Source: Prosthecobacter sp. (GTDB lineage: Bacteria; Verrucomicrobiota; Verrucomicrobiia; Verrucomicrobiales; Verrucomicrobiaceae). Taken from it: 64,000 bases of DNA. The stretch is from positions 62,001-126,000 of the forward strand of contig NZ_JAXMIH010000010.1 of NCBI RefSeq assembly GCF_034366625.1, written 5' to 3'. How positions within the stretch are numbered: position 1 is the stretch's first letter; each line of letters starts with the position of its first letter. Of this stretch, positions 9,623 to 20,863 are shown piece by piece. A model generated the notes under the pieces. The model searched no databases and had not been told where the DNA came from. It saw only the letters and a program-made list of their open reading frames with translations. The translations under genes were made by a program, and so were the position numbers.

Positions 9623-10891
9623 TTACACGCGCGTCTGACCACTGCCATCCACGAGATACTTGTAGCTGCACAGCTCGGCGAGGCCCATGGGGCCGCGGGC
9701 GTGGAGTTTGTCGGTGGAGATGCCGATCTCGGCACCGAAGCCGAATTCGCCGCCGTCGTTGAATCTCGTGCTGGCGTTGTGAAGGACGACGGCGCTGTCC
9801 ACCTCGTGCTGGAAGCGTTCGGCGGCACTGCGATCCCGCGTGATGATGCTGTCGGTGTGGTGGGAACCGTGGCGGTTGATGTGGGCGATGGCTTCATCCA
9901 AGCCGCTGACGGTTTTGGCGGCGAGGATGAGGTCGAGGTATTCGGTGGTCCAATCTTCCTCGGTGGCGGCTTGGGCGGGCACGCCGAGGTGCTGCAAGGC
10001 GGTGGCATCGCCACGGATTTCGACTTTGGCTTCGACAAGGCGCTGGCCGATGAGCGGATAAAAGGAGGCGGCGATGTCCTGATGGACGAGGAAGGTTTCG
10101 AGGGCGTTGCAGACGCCGGGCTTCTGGCACTTGGAATTGACGATGATGTCGGCGGCCATCTGCAGATCGGCATCGGCGTGGACATAGACGTGGCAGACGC
10201 CGTCGTAGTGCTTGATGACGGGCATGCGGGCGCAGGCGACGACTTTTTCGATCAAGCCTTTGCCACCGCGGGGAATGATGAGGTCGAGGTATTGATCCAT
10301 CTTCGCCATGTGCTCGACGCTGGCGCGGTCGGTGAAGGGGATGAGCTGGATGCTGTCGGGCGGGAGACCGACGCGTTCGCCACCGGCCTGCAACGCGGCG
10401 GCGAGGGCGCGGTTGCTGTCGATGGCCTCACTGCCGCCACGGAGGATGGTGGCGTTGCCGGTTTTGAAGCAGAGCGAGGCGGCGTCGCTCGTGACGTTAG
10501 GGCGTGATTCAAAGATGATGCCGATGACACCGATGGGAACGCGGACTTTGCGGATGTGGAGGCCGTTGGGGCGGGTCCAGACGCGGAGCTGCTCACCGAC
10601 GGGATCGGGCAGGGCGGCGACTTCATGCAAGGCGTCGGAGATGTCTTGCAAACGCTTTGGATCGAGCGCGAGGCGGTCGATCATGGCCTTGCTGAGGCCG
10701 TTTTGCTCGGCACGGGCGAGGTCGAGGGCATTGGCCGCGAGGATGACTTCTTGTCGTGCACGGATCTCATCGGCCATCGCATGTAGGATGGCGTTTTTCT
10801 GCGTGGTGGAGAGTTTGACGAGGGCGTAGGAGGCGGCACGGGCCCGGCGGCCCATGTCGAGGATGGCGGACTGGATTTCGGAATCGGTCAT
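9623..10891 (-). CDS. proA: Glutamate-5-semialdehyde dehydrogenase (gamma-glutamyl phosphate reductase)
   Basis: 422 aa, cytoplasmic. It reduces gamma-glutamyl phosphate to glutamate-5-semialdehyde with NADPH, the second step of proline synthesis. The start is the ATG at 10891 (MTDSEIQSAILDMG); the frame is open further upstream, but that extension is low-complexity antisense sequence of the neighbouring gene. Family motifs: RKVRVPIGVIGIIFESRP, GNATILRGGSEA, and the catalytic cysteine in PGVCNALETFLVH; it ends in RGPMGLAELCSYKY. Length matches E. coli ProA (417 aa). proB is not adjacent. The upstream gap 10892-10958 contains short GTTCTTGG word repeats. Secure call. Confidence 0.96.
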   Translation of the reverse strand: MTDSEIQSAILDMGRRARAASYALVKLSTTQKNAILHAMADEIRARQEVILAANALDLARAEQNGLSKAMIDRLALDPKRLQDISDALHEVAALPDPVGEQLRVWTRPNGLHIRKVRVPIGVIGIIFESRPNVTSDAASLCFKTGNATILRGGSEAIDSNRALAAALQAGGERVGLPPDSIQLIPFTDRASVEHMAKMDQYLDLIIPRGGKGLIEKVVACARMPVIKHYDGVCHVYVHADADLQMAADIIVNSKCQKPGVCNALETFLVHQDIAASFYPLIGQRLVEAKVEIRGDATALQHLGVPAQAATEEDWTTEYLDLILAAKTVSGLDEAIAHINRHGSHHTDSIITRDRSAAERFQHEVDSAVVLHNASTRFNDGGEFGFGAEIGISTDKLHARGPMGLAELCSYKYLVDGSGQTRV

Positions 10892-10958
10892 CAAAAAAGG
10901 TTCTTGGTTCTTAGTTCCTCGTTCTTGGTGGATGGCAAGCAGCAAACGGAACAATGCT

Positions 10959-11879
10959 CTACTTGGAAGGAACGGCTCCTTCGGGGATCTGGACGTCTTT
11001 GCCAAGGAGATGGCGGTCGATGAAGTGGCGCATGTGCTCGAAGAGTGGCGCACTGAAGAAGACGTGGCCGCCGTTGGTGCCGGTGAGGAGGGTGGCGGGA
11101 ATCTGGGCCTTCTCGAGCGCCGCGTCGAACTCGGTGGCTTGGGCATAGCGGACGATGTTGTCCTTGTCCCCATGGATGATGAGGAAGGGGGCGTCATCTT
11201 TGGTGATGTAGGTGACGGGAGAGGCGCTGCGAGCAACGTCGGGCTTTTCTTTGACCGTGCCGCCGATGAGCTTCGAGAGCCCAGTCTTGGGATCGTCCAC
11301 ATTGATGATCGTCCCTTCACCGGCGAAGGTGAGGAAGTTTGAAGGGCCGCAGAAGTCGAGCACGCAGGTGACGCGGCTGCTTTGACCGAGGTTCGTGCCC
11401 AGCTCGCCCTCCAGTTCCTTCACACCGCCGGTGACGCCGAGCAGGCTGACGAGATGCCCGCCGGCCGAGATGCCGAAGACGGCGATCTTGTCCGGGTCGA
11501 TCTGGTTCTCCGCAGCATGGGCGCGGAGGGCGCGGATGGCGGCTTTGCAGTCATGAAGCTGCGCGGGCCAGATGGCCTCGTTAGTGAGGCGGTAGTTGAT
11601 GCTGGCTCCGGCATAGGCTGTGTCCTTGATGAGATTGATGAGCACGCCAGCTTGGTCCTTGCTGCCGTTTTCCCAGCCGCCGCCGTGGATGTACACCACG
11701 AGCGGACGTGGTTTGGTGGTCTTCGTCTCAGGCAGGTAGAGGTCGAGCATCTGGCGTGGGTTGCCCTTGCCAACATAGTCGAGATTGCGCACGACTTGGA
11801 AGCCGGCGGGGCTTTGACAGAGAGCCAGGGCAGGGAGGACTAGGGCAATGAGGCAGGAGAGACGCATGACGGGCCTCAT
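10959..11879 (-). CDS. Secreted alpha/beta hydrolase (BD-FAE/carboxylesterase type)
   Basis: About 306 aa from the ATG at 11879; an ATG four codons later (11867, MRLSCLIALVL) gives an equally good signal peptide ending near LALCQ. The oxyanion motif HGGGW, the nucleophile elbow GISAGG, IIHGDKD with the acid, and GGHVFF with the histidine make a complete Ser-Asp-His triad. The family hydrolyses short-chain esters such as acetyl or feruloyl groups on plant polysaccharides; substrate here is inferred only. Divergent from the TPR gene across about 100 bp. Confidence 0.85.
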   Translation of the reverse strand: MRPVMRLSCLIALVLPALALCQSPAGFQVVRNLDYVGKGNPRQMLDLYLPETKTTKPRPLVVYIHGGGWENGSKDQAGVLINLIKDTAYAGASINYRLTNEAIWPAQLHDCKAAIRALRAHAAENQIDPDKIAVFGISAGGHLVSLLGVTGGVKELEGELGTNLGQSSRVTCVLDFCGPSNFLTFAGEGTIINVDDPKTGLSKLIGGTVKEKPDVARSASPVTYITKDDAPFLIIHGDKDNIVRYAQATEFDAALEKAQIPATLLTGTNGGHVFFSAPLFEHMRHFIDRHLLGKDVQIPEGAVPSK

Positions 11880-11941
11880 AAGCCGGGAAAAAGGGCAAAA
11901 CAAGAGCCGCAAAAGGATGTCGAGATGGGCATGTTGCAACC

Positions 11942-11970
11942 TTGACGCATGCTTAACCAGAACATACTAT
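11942..11970 (+). promoter_or_regulatory. Sigma-70-type promoter for the TPR-lptE block
   Basis: TTGACG (11942-11947), a 17-bp spacer, then TACTAT (11965-11970). The predicted transcription start at about 11977-11978 coincides with the ATG of the downstream gene, so the message may be leaderless. This is one of the best -35/-10 pairs seen in the window. Confidence 0.6.
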
Positions 11971-11977
11971 CGGAACG

Positions 11978-13321
11978 ATGATCCCCCCCATTTCTGCCCG
12001 CCTGCCAGTGGTCCTGGCGTGTGCCCTGTCGTTCCTGTCTCTGACGACCCCTTCCTTTGCCTTGTTTGAGTTCATTTTCGGCAAAAAGGACAAGGTGGTG
12101 CCGATGGCCAGCGAGCGTGATACTCAGGAAGCCGCCGCCTCGGCCTTGCTCGCGCAGGCCCGGCTGGCGCACAATGCCGGCAAAGCAGGCAAGGCGCAGG
12201 GATTGTACCAGGCCATCGTGAAGAAATATCCCTTCACAGTGAGCGCTGGGGAGGCGTCCTTTCAAAATGCACTCATCATCCGCCATGTGGGCAAAATGGA
12301 TGCTGCCTTCGAGGCATTTCAGGCCTTCATTCAAGCCTACCGTGACAGTCCCCGGTTCGCCGAGGCCATCGAAAAGCAGTATGAAATCGCCGAAGAGGCG
12401 AAAGGTGGCAAAAAGCAAAGCGGCCTGCTGCTGCTGCCGATGAAATTGAACACCTCGGAAGTGATCGGGTTTTACGAGCAGATCATCAAAAACGCCCCCT
12501 TCGGCAAGTACGCTCCGCTGGCGCAGTTCAGCATCGCTGAAATCCAGCAGGACATGAAAGAGAAGGACAAGGCCGTCGCCGCCTATCAGAAGGTGGTGGA
12601 AAACTACCCCAACACCTCGCAGGCGGCCGAAGCGCAGTTCCGCATCGGCTCCATCAGCAACATCGCCGCCCAGCGCAGTGAGGACGCCTCCAACCTGCTC
12701 GCCGCACGTGACGCGCTTCGCACTTACATCGCCTCGAATCCCGCCGGGGAGCGCAAGCAGGAGACGGAGATGATTCTCAGCCAGGTGAACACGGCGGAGG
12801 CCAATCAATCGCTGACCGTGGCGAAGTTTTACAAGCGCATCGGCAAGACCAAGGCGGCGGCGATTTACCTCAACGAGGCGCTGAAGTTCGGCTCGCCTGA
12901 AGTCTCGGCTGAAGCCCGCACGCTGCTCGCTGAACTCGCCGCCACCGATCCCGAAGGCGTGGCAGATGCGAAGAAGGGTCCGGGACAGGATTACACAGCG
13001 CTCACGGCGCAGAATTTGAAAACGCGTGATGATTATGTTGGCCCGCTGGCGCCGGAACTGGCCCGTCTGAGCCAGAAACCCAGGATGCGCACGGGCGATG
13101 AGGGTTTCATGCCCATCCCCCTGCAGGAGCCCATGCTGCCGTTGCGCCCGGGTGCAACGATGCCAGGTGCGGGTTCACTGCTGCCGCCGGTGCCAGAGAC
13201 GGAAAAACCCGCGCTGTTGCCGGTGCCTCCGGTTCCGAACAAGCCGCTGATCCCGCCTCCTCCTGCCTCCGGCAACAAGCTGCCGGTGCCGCCACCGCCG
13301 ACGGTGAAGCCTGCGTCATAA
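11978..13321 (+). CDS. Exported TPR-repeat protein (BamD/CpoB-like)
   Basis: 447 aa. Signal peptide with hydrophobic core LPVVLACALSFLSL and cleavage near PSFA-LF; no lipobox. Residues about 45-330 are tetratricopeptide-like helical repeats (for example AQGLYQAIVKKYPF, AVAAYQKVVENYPN, KTKAAAIYLNEALKFG). Residues 385-447 are strongly proline-rich (PVPPVPNKPLIPPPP), a likely extended periplasmic linker. It resembles BamD-type outer-membrane assembly TPR proteins but is longer and lacks the lipid anchor. lptE follows after 61 bp, which supports an envelope-assembly role. The ATG at 11978 sits only 7 nt after a -10 box. Confidence 0.75.
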   Translation: MIPPISARLPVVLACALSFLSLTTPSFALFEFIFGKKDKVVPMASERDTQEAAASALLAQARLAHNAGKAGKAQGLYQAIVKKYPFTVSAGEASFQNALIIRHVGKMDAAFEAFQAFIQAYRDSPRFAEAIEKQYEIAEEAKGGKKQSGLLLLPMKLNTSEVIGFYEQIIKNAPFGKYAPLAQFSIAEIQQDMKEKDKAVAAYQKVVENYPNTSQAAEAQFRIGSISNIAAQRSEDASNLLAARDALRTYIASNPAGERKQETEMILSQVNTAEANQSLTVAKFYKRIGKTKAAAIYLNEALKFGSPEVSAEARTLLAELAATDPEGVADAKKGPGQDYTALTAQNLKTRDDYVGPLAPELARLSQKPRMRTGDEGFMPIPLQEPMLPLRPGATMPGAGSLLPPVPETEKPALLPVPPVPNKPLIPPPPASGNKLPVPPPPTVKPAS

Positions 13322-13382
13322 TTCTTGCGCGGACATGGCAATCACGCCATGCTGGATGGCATCACTTCTCAAACTTTTTTGG

Positions 13383-13892
13383 ATGAAACAGATTTTCCTT
13401 TTGCTGGCCCCCGTCTGCCTCCTGCTTTCCAGTTGTGCGGGCTACACCCTCGGCGGCCAAAAGCCTGCCCACCTGCGCAACATCACCAAGATCGCGGTGC
13501 CGACCTTTAAAAATCTCACGCTTGAACCTCGTCTCGCCGTGCTGGTGACGAATGCGGTCATCAAGCAACTGCAAAACCACGGCTCGTATCAAATTGTCGC
13601 CAAGAGCGATGCCGAGGCGGTGCTGGAGGGCAATATTCAGCAGATCACCCGCTCGCAGTTCCGTTCGGACCGCAACAACATCCTGCTCACCTCGCAGATT
13701 ATGGCGACTCTCAACAGCAGCTACGTCATCAAGGATGCTGCGTCGGGAACCGTGCTCCACAATGGAAGCGCCTCGGCTGACTCCTACATCATTCTCGATG
13801 CCAATCTTCAGCTTTCGGAAACCCAGCTGCTCGAAGATGCCGCACAACGTCTCGCCTACAATGTGGCGGATGAAGTCTCCGAGGGCTGGTAA
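13383..13892 (+). CDS. lptE: LPS-assembly lipoprotein LptE
   Basis: 169 aa. The start is ATG 13383 (MKQIFLLLAPVC); the frame is open 16 codons upstream, but the lipoprotein leader begins here. Lipobox LLSSC, then GYTLGG and the KIAVPTFKNLTLEPRLA strand typical of LptE, with AVLEGNIQQITR later. LptE plugs the LptD barrel in the outer membrane and helps insert LPS. lptD is not in the window. It lies between the TPR gene and rsmI on the same strand. Confidence 0.88.
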   Translation: MKQIFLLLAPVCLLLSSCAGYTLGGQKPAHLRNITKIAVPTFKNLTLEPRLAVLVTNAVIKQLQNHGSYQIVAKSDAEAVLEGNIQQITRSQFRSDRNNILLTSQIMATLNSSYVIKDAASGTVLHNGSASADSYIILDANLQLSETQLLEDAAQRLAYNVADEVSEGW

Positions 13893-13907
13893 CCGCCTGT
13901 CCGTCTC

Positions 13908-14687
13908 ATGCCGTCGGAGCAGGATTTACCCCCAGAGCCTATCCAGAGTGAAGAGGATGCGCCATTAGAGCCTGTGGCCTCCATGGGCCGGCTGAAACCG
14001 GGCCTGCATCTCGTGGCCACCCCCATCGGCAACATGCGTGACATCACCCAGCGCGCGCTCGATGTCTTGCGTGCCGCTGACTTGGTTGCCTGCGAAGACA
14101 CCCGCCATTCCGGCATGCTGCTGAAACACCACGACATCCGCGCGCGGCTCATCAGCCTGAATGAGCACAACGAGGCGCAGCGCATCCCGCAGTTGCTCGA
14201 TCACATGCGCCAGGGCGGCAGTGTGGCGCTGATTTCCGATGCGGGAATGCCCACCGTGTCCGATCCGGGGCAGAGGCTCGTCGGAGCCACCGTTGCGGGG
14301 GGGCTGCATGTGGAGGGCATTCCTGGACCCAGCGCTGTGCTCACGGCGCTCGCCGCGTCGGGTCTCCCCACCACACCATTCTACTTTGGCGGTTTCCTGC
14401 CGCACAAAAAAGGCGCGCGCGCCACCGAACTGACCGCTGCTCTTCAGCGCGACTGCACCAGCATCTACTTTGAGAGCCCCTACCGGCTCGTGGACACGCT
14501 GGCCATCCTGGCTGAGGCAGGGCCTGAGCGTCGCGTGGTGGTGGCACGTGAACTGACCAAAAAATTCGAGGAATTCCGGCGTGGCACGGCAGGCATCCTG
14601 CTATCTCACTTTCAAGTCAAACCGCCCAAGGGCGAAATCACCCTCCTTATCGCTCCGGTCGAGTCTCCCAAGTGGCTCGTCTGGTAA
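13908..14687 (+). CDS. rsmI: 16S rRNA (cytidine1402-2'-O)-methyltransferase
   Basis: 259 aa, SAM-dependent. It methylates the 2'-O of C1402 in the decoding centre. Motifs: LHLVATPIGNMRDIT, ACEDTRHSG, NEHNE, VALISDAGMPTVSDPG and IPGPSAVLTALAASGLP, all diagnostic of RsmI. There is a 25-residue acidic/proline N-terminal extension; Met26 (13983) is where most family members start. 15 bp after lptE and 24 bp before glgP, on the same strand. Confidence 0.95.
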   Translation: MPSEQDLPPEPIQSEEDAPLEPVASMGRLKPGLHLVATPIGNMRDITQRALDVLRAADLVACEDTRHSGMLLKHHDIRARLISLNEHNEAQRIPQLLDHMRQGGSVALISDAGMPTVSDPGQRLVGATVAGGLHVEGIPGPSAVLTALAASGLPTTPFYFGGFLPHKKGARATELTAALQRDCTSIYFESPYRLVDTLAILAEAGPERRVVVARELTKKFEEFRRGTAGILLSHFQVKPPKGEITLLIAPVESPKWLVW

Positions 14688-14711
14688 ATTCATTTCTAAA
14701 AAAGAACACTC

Positions 14712-17174
14712 ATGGAAGCCCTCGCCAACTGCGCCGTCCTCAACACTTCCGACAGCCTCAAGCTTTCGATCACCAATCATCTGCGCTTCACCCTCGGGGC
14801 CTACATCGAAACCGCGAGTGAGAACGACTGGTATGTCGCCACCTCGCTCGCCGTGCGTGATCGCGTCATGGAGCGTGCCACGCAGTCGCGCCGGCAGCAT
14901 CGCGCGCAGGGAGTCCGTCGTGTGCATTATCTCTCGCTCGAATATCTCATGGGCCGTCTGTTGGAGAACAACCTGCGCAATGCAGGCATCTATGACGCCA
15001 CGAAAGAAGCGCTGGCGGACATGGGCAAGGATCTCGATGTGCTCGTGCAAAAGGAGCCTGACATGGGCCTCGGCAACGGCGGTCTCGGTCGTCTCGCGGC
15101 CTGCTTCATGGATTCGCTCAGCACCCTGGACCTTCCGGCGATCGGTTACGGCATCCATTATGAGTTTGGCCTCTTCCGTCAGGAGTTCGTGAACGGCAAA
15201 CAGGTCGAGCATCCCGACGCCTGGATGCGCGATGGCAGCCCGTGGAAGATCGCCCGCCCGTCCTACCGCCAGACCGTGCATCTGTATGGCAAGGTCATTC
15301 AAAAATTCGACGAGTTCGGCCAGCCGCACCACGAATGGATCGAAACGAAATGCCTGCTCGGCCTGCCGTGGGACATTCCCATCGTCGGCTACGACAGCAG
15401 CACGGTGAACGTGCTGCGCCTCTGGCAGGCGCAGGCGGATGAAGATTTTAACTTCAAGGTCTTCAACGAGGGCAGCTACGTCGAGGCCCTGCGAGAAAAA
15501 GCCATCGCCGAGACTGTCTCCAAGGTGCTTTACCCGAACGATGCCACGGAAAGCGGCAAGGAACTCCGCCTCGTGCAGCAGTATTTCTTCGTCGCCTGCT
15601 CCCTGGCAGACATCGTGCGTCGTTTCAAAGGCGGCTATGAGCTGCCATGGAGCGAGTTCCCCTCCAAGGCGGCGGTCCAGCTCAATGACACGCATCCGGC
15701 TGTCGCCATTCCCGAGCTCATGCGCATCCTCGTGGATGACGAGGGGATCGAGTGGAGCCAGGCCTGGGACATCTGCCAGAAAACCTTCTCATACACCAAT
15801 CACACGCTGCTTCCCGAGGCTCTCGAAACTTGGAGTGCCGCGCTCTTCGACCGTGTGCTGCCACGCCATCTCCAGATCATCTACGAAATCAACAAACGCT
15901 TCCTCGAAGGTGATGTGGAGACACGCTGGCCGGGCGATGCGGAGAAAAAACGCAACCTTTCCCTCATTGAAGAGCGTGGCGGCAAACACGTCCGCATGGC
16001 GCATCTCTCCGTCCTCGGCAGCCATGCCACCAACGGTGTCGCCGCGCTGCACACGCGGCTGCTGTGTGAACGTCTCTTCCCGGAGTTCTTTGAATTGTAT
16101 CCCGAGCGCTTCCTCAACCTGACCAACGGCGTCACCTTCCGTCGCTGGCTTGATGTGTGCAATCCGCAGCTCTCCGCGCTCATCACCGAATCCATCGGCG
16201 AAGGCTGGTTGAAGGACTCAACGAAACTCAAGGCTCTCGATCGTTTTGCCGACGACTCATCCTTCCGTGAGCGCTTCCAGGCCATCAAACGCGGTCACAA
16301 AGTACACCTCGCCAAGATCATTCAGGACACCTGCGGTGTCTGCGTCAGTCCTGACGCCTTGTTCGATGTGCAGATCAAGCGTCTGCACGAGTACAAGCGC
16401 CAGCACCTCAATCTCCTGCACATCGTCAGCCTCTACCGCAAGATCATCGCCAATCCGCAGATCGACATGGCCCCGCGTGTCTTCATCTTCGGCGCCAAGG
16501 CGGCTCCGGGTTATTACCTCGCGAAAAACATCATCCACGCCATCAATGCCCTCGCCGCCAAGGTGAATCATGATCCGCGTGTCGATGGCAAGCTGAAGGT
16601 CATCTACATTCCGAACTATGGCGTCTCCCTCGCCGAGCGCATCATTCCTGCCGCCGATCTCTCCGAGCAAATCTCCACCGCTGGCAAGGAAGCCTCCGGC
16701 ACCGGCAACATGAAGCTCGCGCTCAATGGCGCTCTTACCATTGGCACGCTCGACGGTGCGAATGTCGAGATCCTCGAAGAGGTCGGCCCGGAAAACATCT
16801 TCATCTTCGGACTCACCGTCGAGGAAGTCACCGAGCTGTATGCCAAGGGCTACAACCCATGGGATTTCTACCACGCCAGTGAAGATCTGCGCCTCAGCAT
16901 CGACTGGCTGGCTTCGGATTACTTCACCGGCAATCAGGACGAGTTCAAACCGTTGCGCGACAGCCTGCTCACGCACGGCGATCCTTTCCTGGTCATGGCG
17001 GACTACGATTCCTATGCCGCCAGCCAGGCCAAAGTGGATCTAGCCTACCGCGACCAGAAGCACTGGCAGAAGATGGCCATTCATAACACCGCCCGTGTTG
17101 GCAAATTCAGCAGCGACCGCACCATCCTCGAATACGCGAAGCACGTGTGGAAGCTGCCTCAGGTCAGCCTCTGA
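14712..17174 (+). CDS. glgP: Glycogen/starch phosphorylase
   Basis: 820 aa, GT35 family. It releases glucose-1-phosphate from alpha-1,4-glucan ends using a pyridoxal phosphate cofactor. The PLP lysine is Lys668 in [12 protein letters not shown]; other hallmarks are [31 protein letters not shown] and QLNDTHPA. Length equals the family norm. Starts 24 bp after rsmI; no other glycogen genes nearby. Ends 5 bp before the convergent lpxB stop, with no hairpin between. Confidence 0.97.
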   Translation: MEALANCAVLNTSDSLKLSITNHLRFTLGAYIETASENDWYVATSLAVRDRVMERATQSRRQHRAQGVRRVHYLSLEYLMGRLLENNLRNAGIYDATKEALADMGKDLDVLVQKEPDMGLGNGGLGRLAACFMDSLSTLDLPAIGYGIHYEFGLFRQEFVNGKQVEHPDAWMRDGSPWKIARPSYRQTVHLYGKVIQKFDEFGQPHHEWIETKCLLGLPWDIPIVGYDSSTVNVLRLWQAQADEDFNFKVFNEGSYVEALREKAIAETVSKVLYPNDATESGKELRLVQQYFFVACSLADIVRRFKGGYELPWSEFPSKAAVQLNDTHPAVAIPELMRILVDDEGIEWSQAWDICQKTFSYTNHTLLPEALETWSAALFDRVLPRHLQIIYEINKRFLEGDVETRWPGDAEKKRNLSLIEERGGKHVRMAHLSVLGSHATNGVAALHTRLLCERLFPEFFELYPERFLNLTNGVTFRRWLDVCNPQLSALITESIGEGWLKDSTKLKALDRFADDSSFRERFQAIKRGHKVHLAKIIQDTCGVCVSPDALFDVQIKRLHEYKRQHLNLLHIVSLYRKIIANPQIDMAPRVFIFGAKAAPGYYLAKNIIHAINALAAKVNHDPRVDGKLKVIYIPNYGVSLAERIIPAADLSEQISTAGKEASGTGNMKLALNGALTIGTLDGANVEILEEVGPENIFIFGLTVEEVTELYAKGYNPWDFYHASEDLRLSIDWLASDYFTGNQDEFKPLRDSLLTHGDPFLVMADYDSYAASQAKVDLAYRDQKHWQKMAIHNTARVGKFSSDRTILEYAKHVWKLPQVSL

Positions 17175-17179
17175 GGCGG

Positions 17180-18303
17180 CTAGGCTGCCAGAGACTCATG
17201 CACCACTTTGGCCACGCGTGCATACGCGCCGCCGGAACCGAGTGTCGCCACCACAGCGGCGAGTTCGCCTTGCATGTGCTGTCGCTTTGATTCGCTGGTG
17301 AGCAGGTCGGCGGTGGCTCTGGCCAGCGTGTCAGCATTGAGCTTTCCTTGCACGAGTTCTTGCACCACCTCGCGTTTGGCGAGGATGTTGATAATGCCGA
17401 GGTGCTTGATGCGCACCACCAGCTTCGCGATGATGTAGGTGGGCCAGCTCACGTTGTAGATCAGTGTGTAGGGCAGGCCAAAGCAGGCGGCTTCGAGCGT
17501 GGCGGTGCCGGAGGCCACGGCTCCGGCCTCGGCACGCTGCATCAGATCATAGACCGTGCCGGTCTCGATCCAGCGCTTCGCCTCGGGCATGCCATGCTCC
17601 TCCGCCATCTCACGCATGAAGCCCGCCAGCGTCTCGTTCGCGGCTGAAACGGCAAAACGGGCGTTCGGCACCGCCAGTTTGATCGCTTTCGCGGCATCCA
17701 TCATGAGCGGGAACAAGCGACGCACTTCATTGAGCCGGCTGCCAGGAAACCAGCCGACGAGGCCGGGTTCGCGCTTCCATTCACGTTTCAAGGTGACCAC
17801 GCGGTCCACCATCGGATGCCCGCAGAATTCGGTGCGCAGGCCGCTCTTCTCATAAAACTCCTTCTCGAAGGGGAAGATGCAGATCATGAGGTCGAGCACT
17901 TGGGCCATTGTCTTCACGCGGCCCTTCTTCCACGCCCAGACCTGTGGGCTGATGTAGTAGAGGAGGCGGCCTTTGTAGCCGCCGAGGCGCAGCGCCTTCG
18001 CCAGCCGCAGATTGAAGCCGGGATAATCGACGAGGATGACCGCTTCGGGCTTTTGATCGAGGATCGAGTCCAGCACGCCATCCAGCTTCTCCTTGAAGTA
18101 GCGGTACATCTTCACCACCTCCCACAAACCGACCACACCGGCCGTTTCGACCCAGTCCTCAATGCTCTCGCCGATCACTTCGCGCATCTTCGGTCCGCCG
18201 AGACCGACGACTTTCAGGTCGGGTTCCAGTGTCTTCAACTCACGCAGGAGTCCGGCGGCATGGGTGTCGCCGCTGACTTCGCCTGCGATGATGAAGATGC
18301 GGT

Positions 18304-18307
<4 letters not shown>
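17180..18307 (-). CDS. lpxB: Lipid-A-disaccharide synthase
   Basis: 375 aa, GT19 family. It joins UDP-2,3-diacylglucosamine and lipid X into the lipid A disaccharide at the inner-membrane face. The start is ATG 18307 (MNRIFIIAGEVSGD); the longer frame upstream is antisense noise. Motifs: GEVSGD, LVDYPGFNLRLAK, YISPQVWAWK, GHPMVD and PGSR, with GTATLEAACFGLPYTLIYNV near the C-terminus. The ATG overlaps the stop of the upstream oxidoreductase by 4 bp (ATGA), implying translational coupling. Confidence 0.95.
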
Positions 18308-19257
<950 letters not shown>

Positions 19258-19294
19258 GAGGACAAGTCTGGGAGAGAAAAATTAGAATCGTTTT

Positions 19295-19359
19295 ACAGGA
19301 GATAACGAAGTTAACGGAGATCAAAAATTCAGGGCTTTGTTTTCTTCGTTATCTTCTGT
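19295..19359. repeat. Inverted repeat between ffh and the oxidoreductase gene
   Basis: Arms ACAGGAGATAACGAA (19295-19309) and TTCGTTATCTTCTGT (19345-19359) match at 14 of 15 positions. The loop repeats the same words (GTTAACGGAGAT). The right arm ends one base from the ffh stop. One of several intergenic dyads built from locally repeated short words. Confidence 0.6.
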
Positions 19360-19360
19360 T

Positions 19361-20797
19361 TCAGAATTTACCAGGGAACTTCATGCCCGGCGGGAGTTTG
19401 GGCATTTTGCCGCCGCCGCCAAGGCCACCGAGCATGCTGCCGAGGCCGCCCATGCCACCACCACCACCGCCGCCGCCTCCCATCATGCCGCCCATCATCT
19501 GAGCCATCATGCCTTTGTTGCTCATGAGCTTCTTCATCATCTCGAACTGCTTGAGGAGCTGGTTCATTTCCATCACGGGACGACCGGCACCGTTGCAGAT
19601 GCGTTTGCGGCGCTGGCCGTTGATGATTTCGGGTCGCTGGCGCTCTTTGGGCGTCATCGAGAGGATCAACGCCTCGGTGTGCTTGAGTTTTTTGTCGGCA
19701 TCGGGACCGATGGCGTCCTTCATTTTGCCCATGCCAGGGAGCATGCCCAGCAGACTCCCCATGCCGCCAGAACTGAGCTTTTTCATCATGCGCATCTGCT
19801 GCAGCATGTCGGTGAAGTCGAATTTGTTCGACTGCATGCGCACGGCGAGCTTCATCGCCTCCTTCTCGTCGATTTCTTCCGCCGCTTTCTCCACAAGGCC
19901 GACGACATCGCCCATGCCGAGGATTCGCTGCGCCATGCGGTCGGGATGGAAGACTTCGAGCTGATCGACTTTTTCGCCGACGCCGAGGAATTTGACCGCG
20001 CAGCCGGTGACTTGGCGCATCGAGAGCAGCGCACCACCACGGGCGTCGCCATCGAGCTTGGTCATGATCAAGCCGGTGATGCCGACGGCGTCGTTGAATT
20101 TTTGGGCCACGTTCACGGCCTGCTGGCCGGTGGCGGCATCGGCGACGAGCAGCACTTCATTCGGCTGCACCACGGCACGCACGCGTTTGAGTTCGGCGAG
20201 CAGTTCTTCATCGAGATCCTGGCGACCGGCGGTGTCGAAGATGGCGATGCCGCTGCCTTGCGCCTTGAGCCATTCGAGTGACGCCTTCGCGGCTTTGACG
20301 GGATCGGTTTCGCCTTCAGCAGGTGCAAAGACCGGCACGTTGAGCTGCTGACCGAGCACCTGAAGCTGCTTGATGGCGGCAGGGCGGTACAAATCGAGAG
20401 CGATGAGCAACGGACGGCGGCCCTGTTTTTTCAACCAGCTCGCCAGCTTGGCGGAAGTGGTTGTTTTACCGGCACCGTTGAGGCCGGTCATCAGAATGCG
20501 CTGCGGCGGGTCGAGGTTCAGCGCGCTGGCATCACTGCCGAGCAGCTTGACCAGTTCATCGTGGAAGATTTTGACGATCTGCTGGCCGGGGGAGACGGTG
20601 CGCAGCACTTCGGCACCCACCGACTGCTTGGTGACGTTTTCGACGAGATCCTTGGCGACTTTGAAGTCCACATCGGCCTCCAGCAGGGCCATGCGGATCT
20701 CCTGCATGGAGTCGCTGACGTTGGCTTCGCTGATGCGGCCCTGGCCACGCAGCTTTTTGAAGGCGAGTTCGAGTTTTTCGGAGAGAGCGGAGAACAT
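19361..20797 (-). CDS. ffh: Signal recognition particle GTPase
   Basis: 478 aa from ATG 20797 (MFSALSEKLE). It binds signal sequences and SRP RNA and delivers ribosomes to FtsY. The N domain is residues 1-95; the G domain has GLNGAGKT (105-112), DTAGR (188-192) and TKLDGD (246-251). The methionine-rich M domain follows, with the RNA-binding GQRRKRICNGAG segment. The C-terminal tail is unusually Gly/Met rich, with a run of nine glycines. Upstream begins a repeat-rich gap. Confidence 0.96.
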   Translation of the reverse strand: MFSALSEKLELAFKKLRGQGRISEANVSDSMQEIRMALLEADVDFKVAKDLVENVTKQSVGAEVLRTVSPGQQIVKIFHDELVKLLGSDASALNLDPPQRILMTGLNGAGKTTTSAKLASWLKKQGRRPLLIALDLYRPAAIKQLQVLGQQLNVPVFAPAEGETDPVKAAKASLEWLKAQGSGIAIFDTAGRQDLDEELLAELKRVRAVVQPNEVLLVADAATGQQAVNVAQKFNDAVGITGLIMTKLDGDARGGALLSMRQVTGCAVKFLGVGEKVDQLEVFHPDRMAQRILGMGDVVGLVEKAAEEIDEKEAMKLAVRMQSNKFDFTDMLQQMRMMKKLSSGGMGSLLGMLPGMGKMKDAIGPDADKKLKHTEALILSMTPKERQRPEIINGQRRKRICNGAGRPVMEMNQLLKQFEMMKKLMSNKGMMAQMMGGMMGGGGGGGGGMGGLGSMLGGLGGGGKMPKLPPGMKFPGKF

Positions 20798-20863
20798 CGG
20801 GAGATAAAAGGGAGCGCTGGATAGTCGGCAGATGCCCGCGCATGGCAACTGCGAAGCTCAGGA

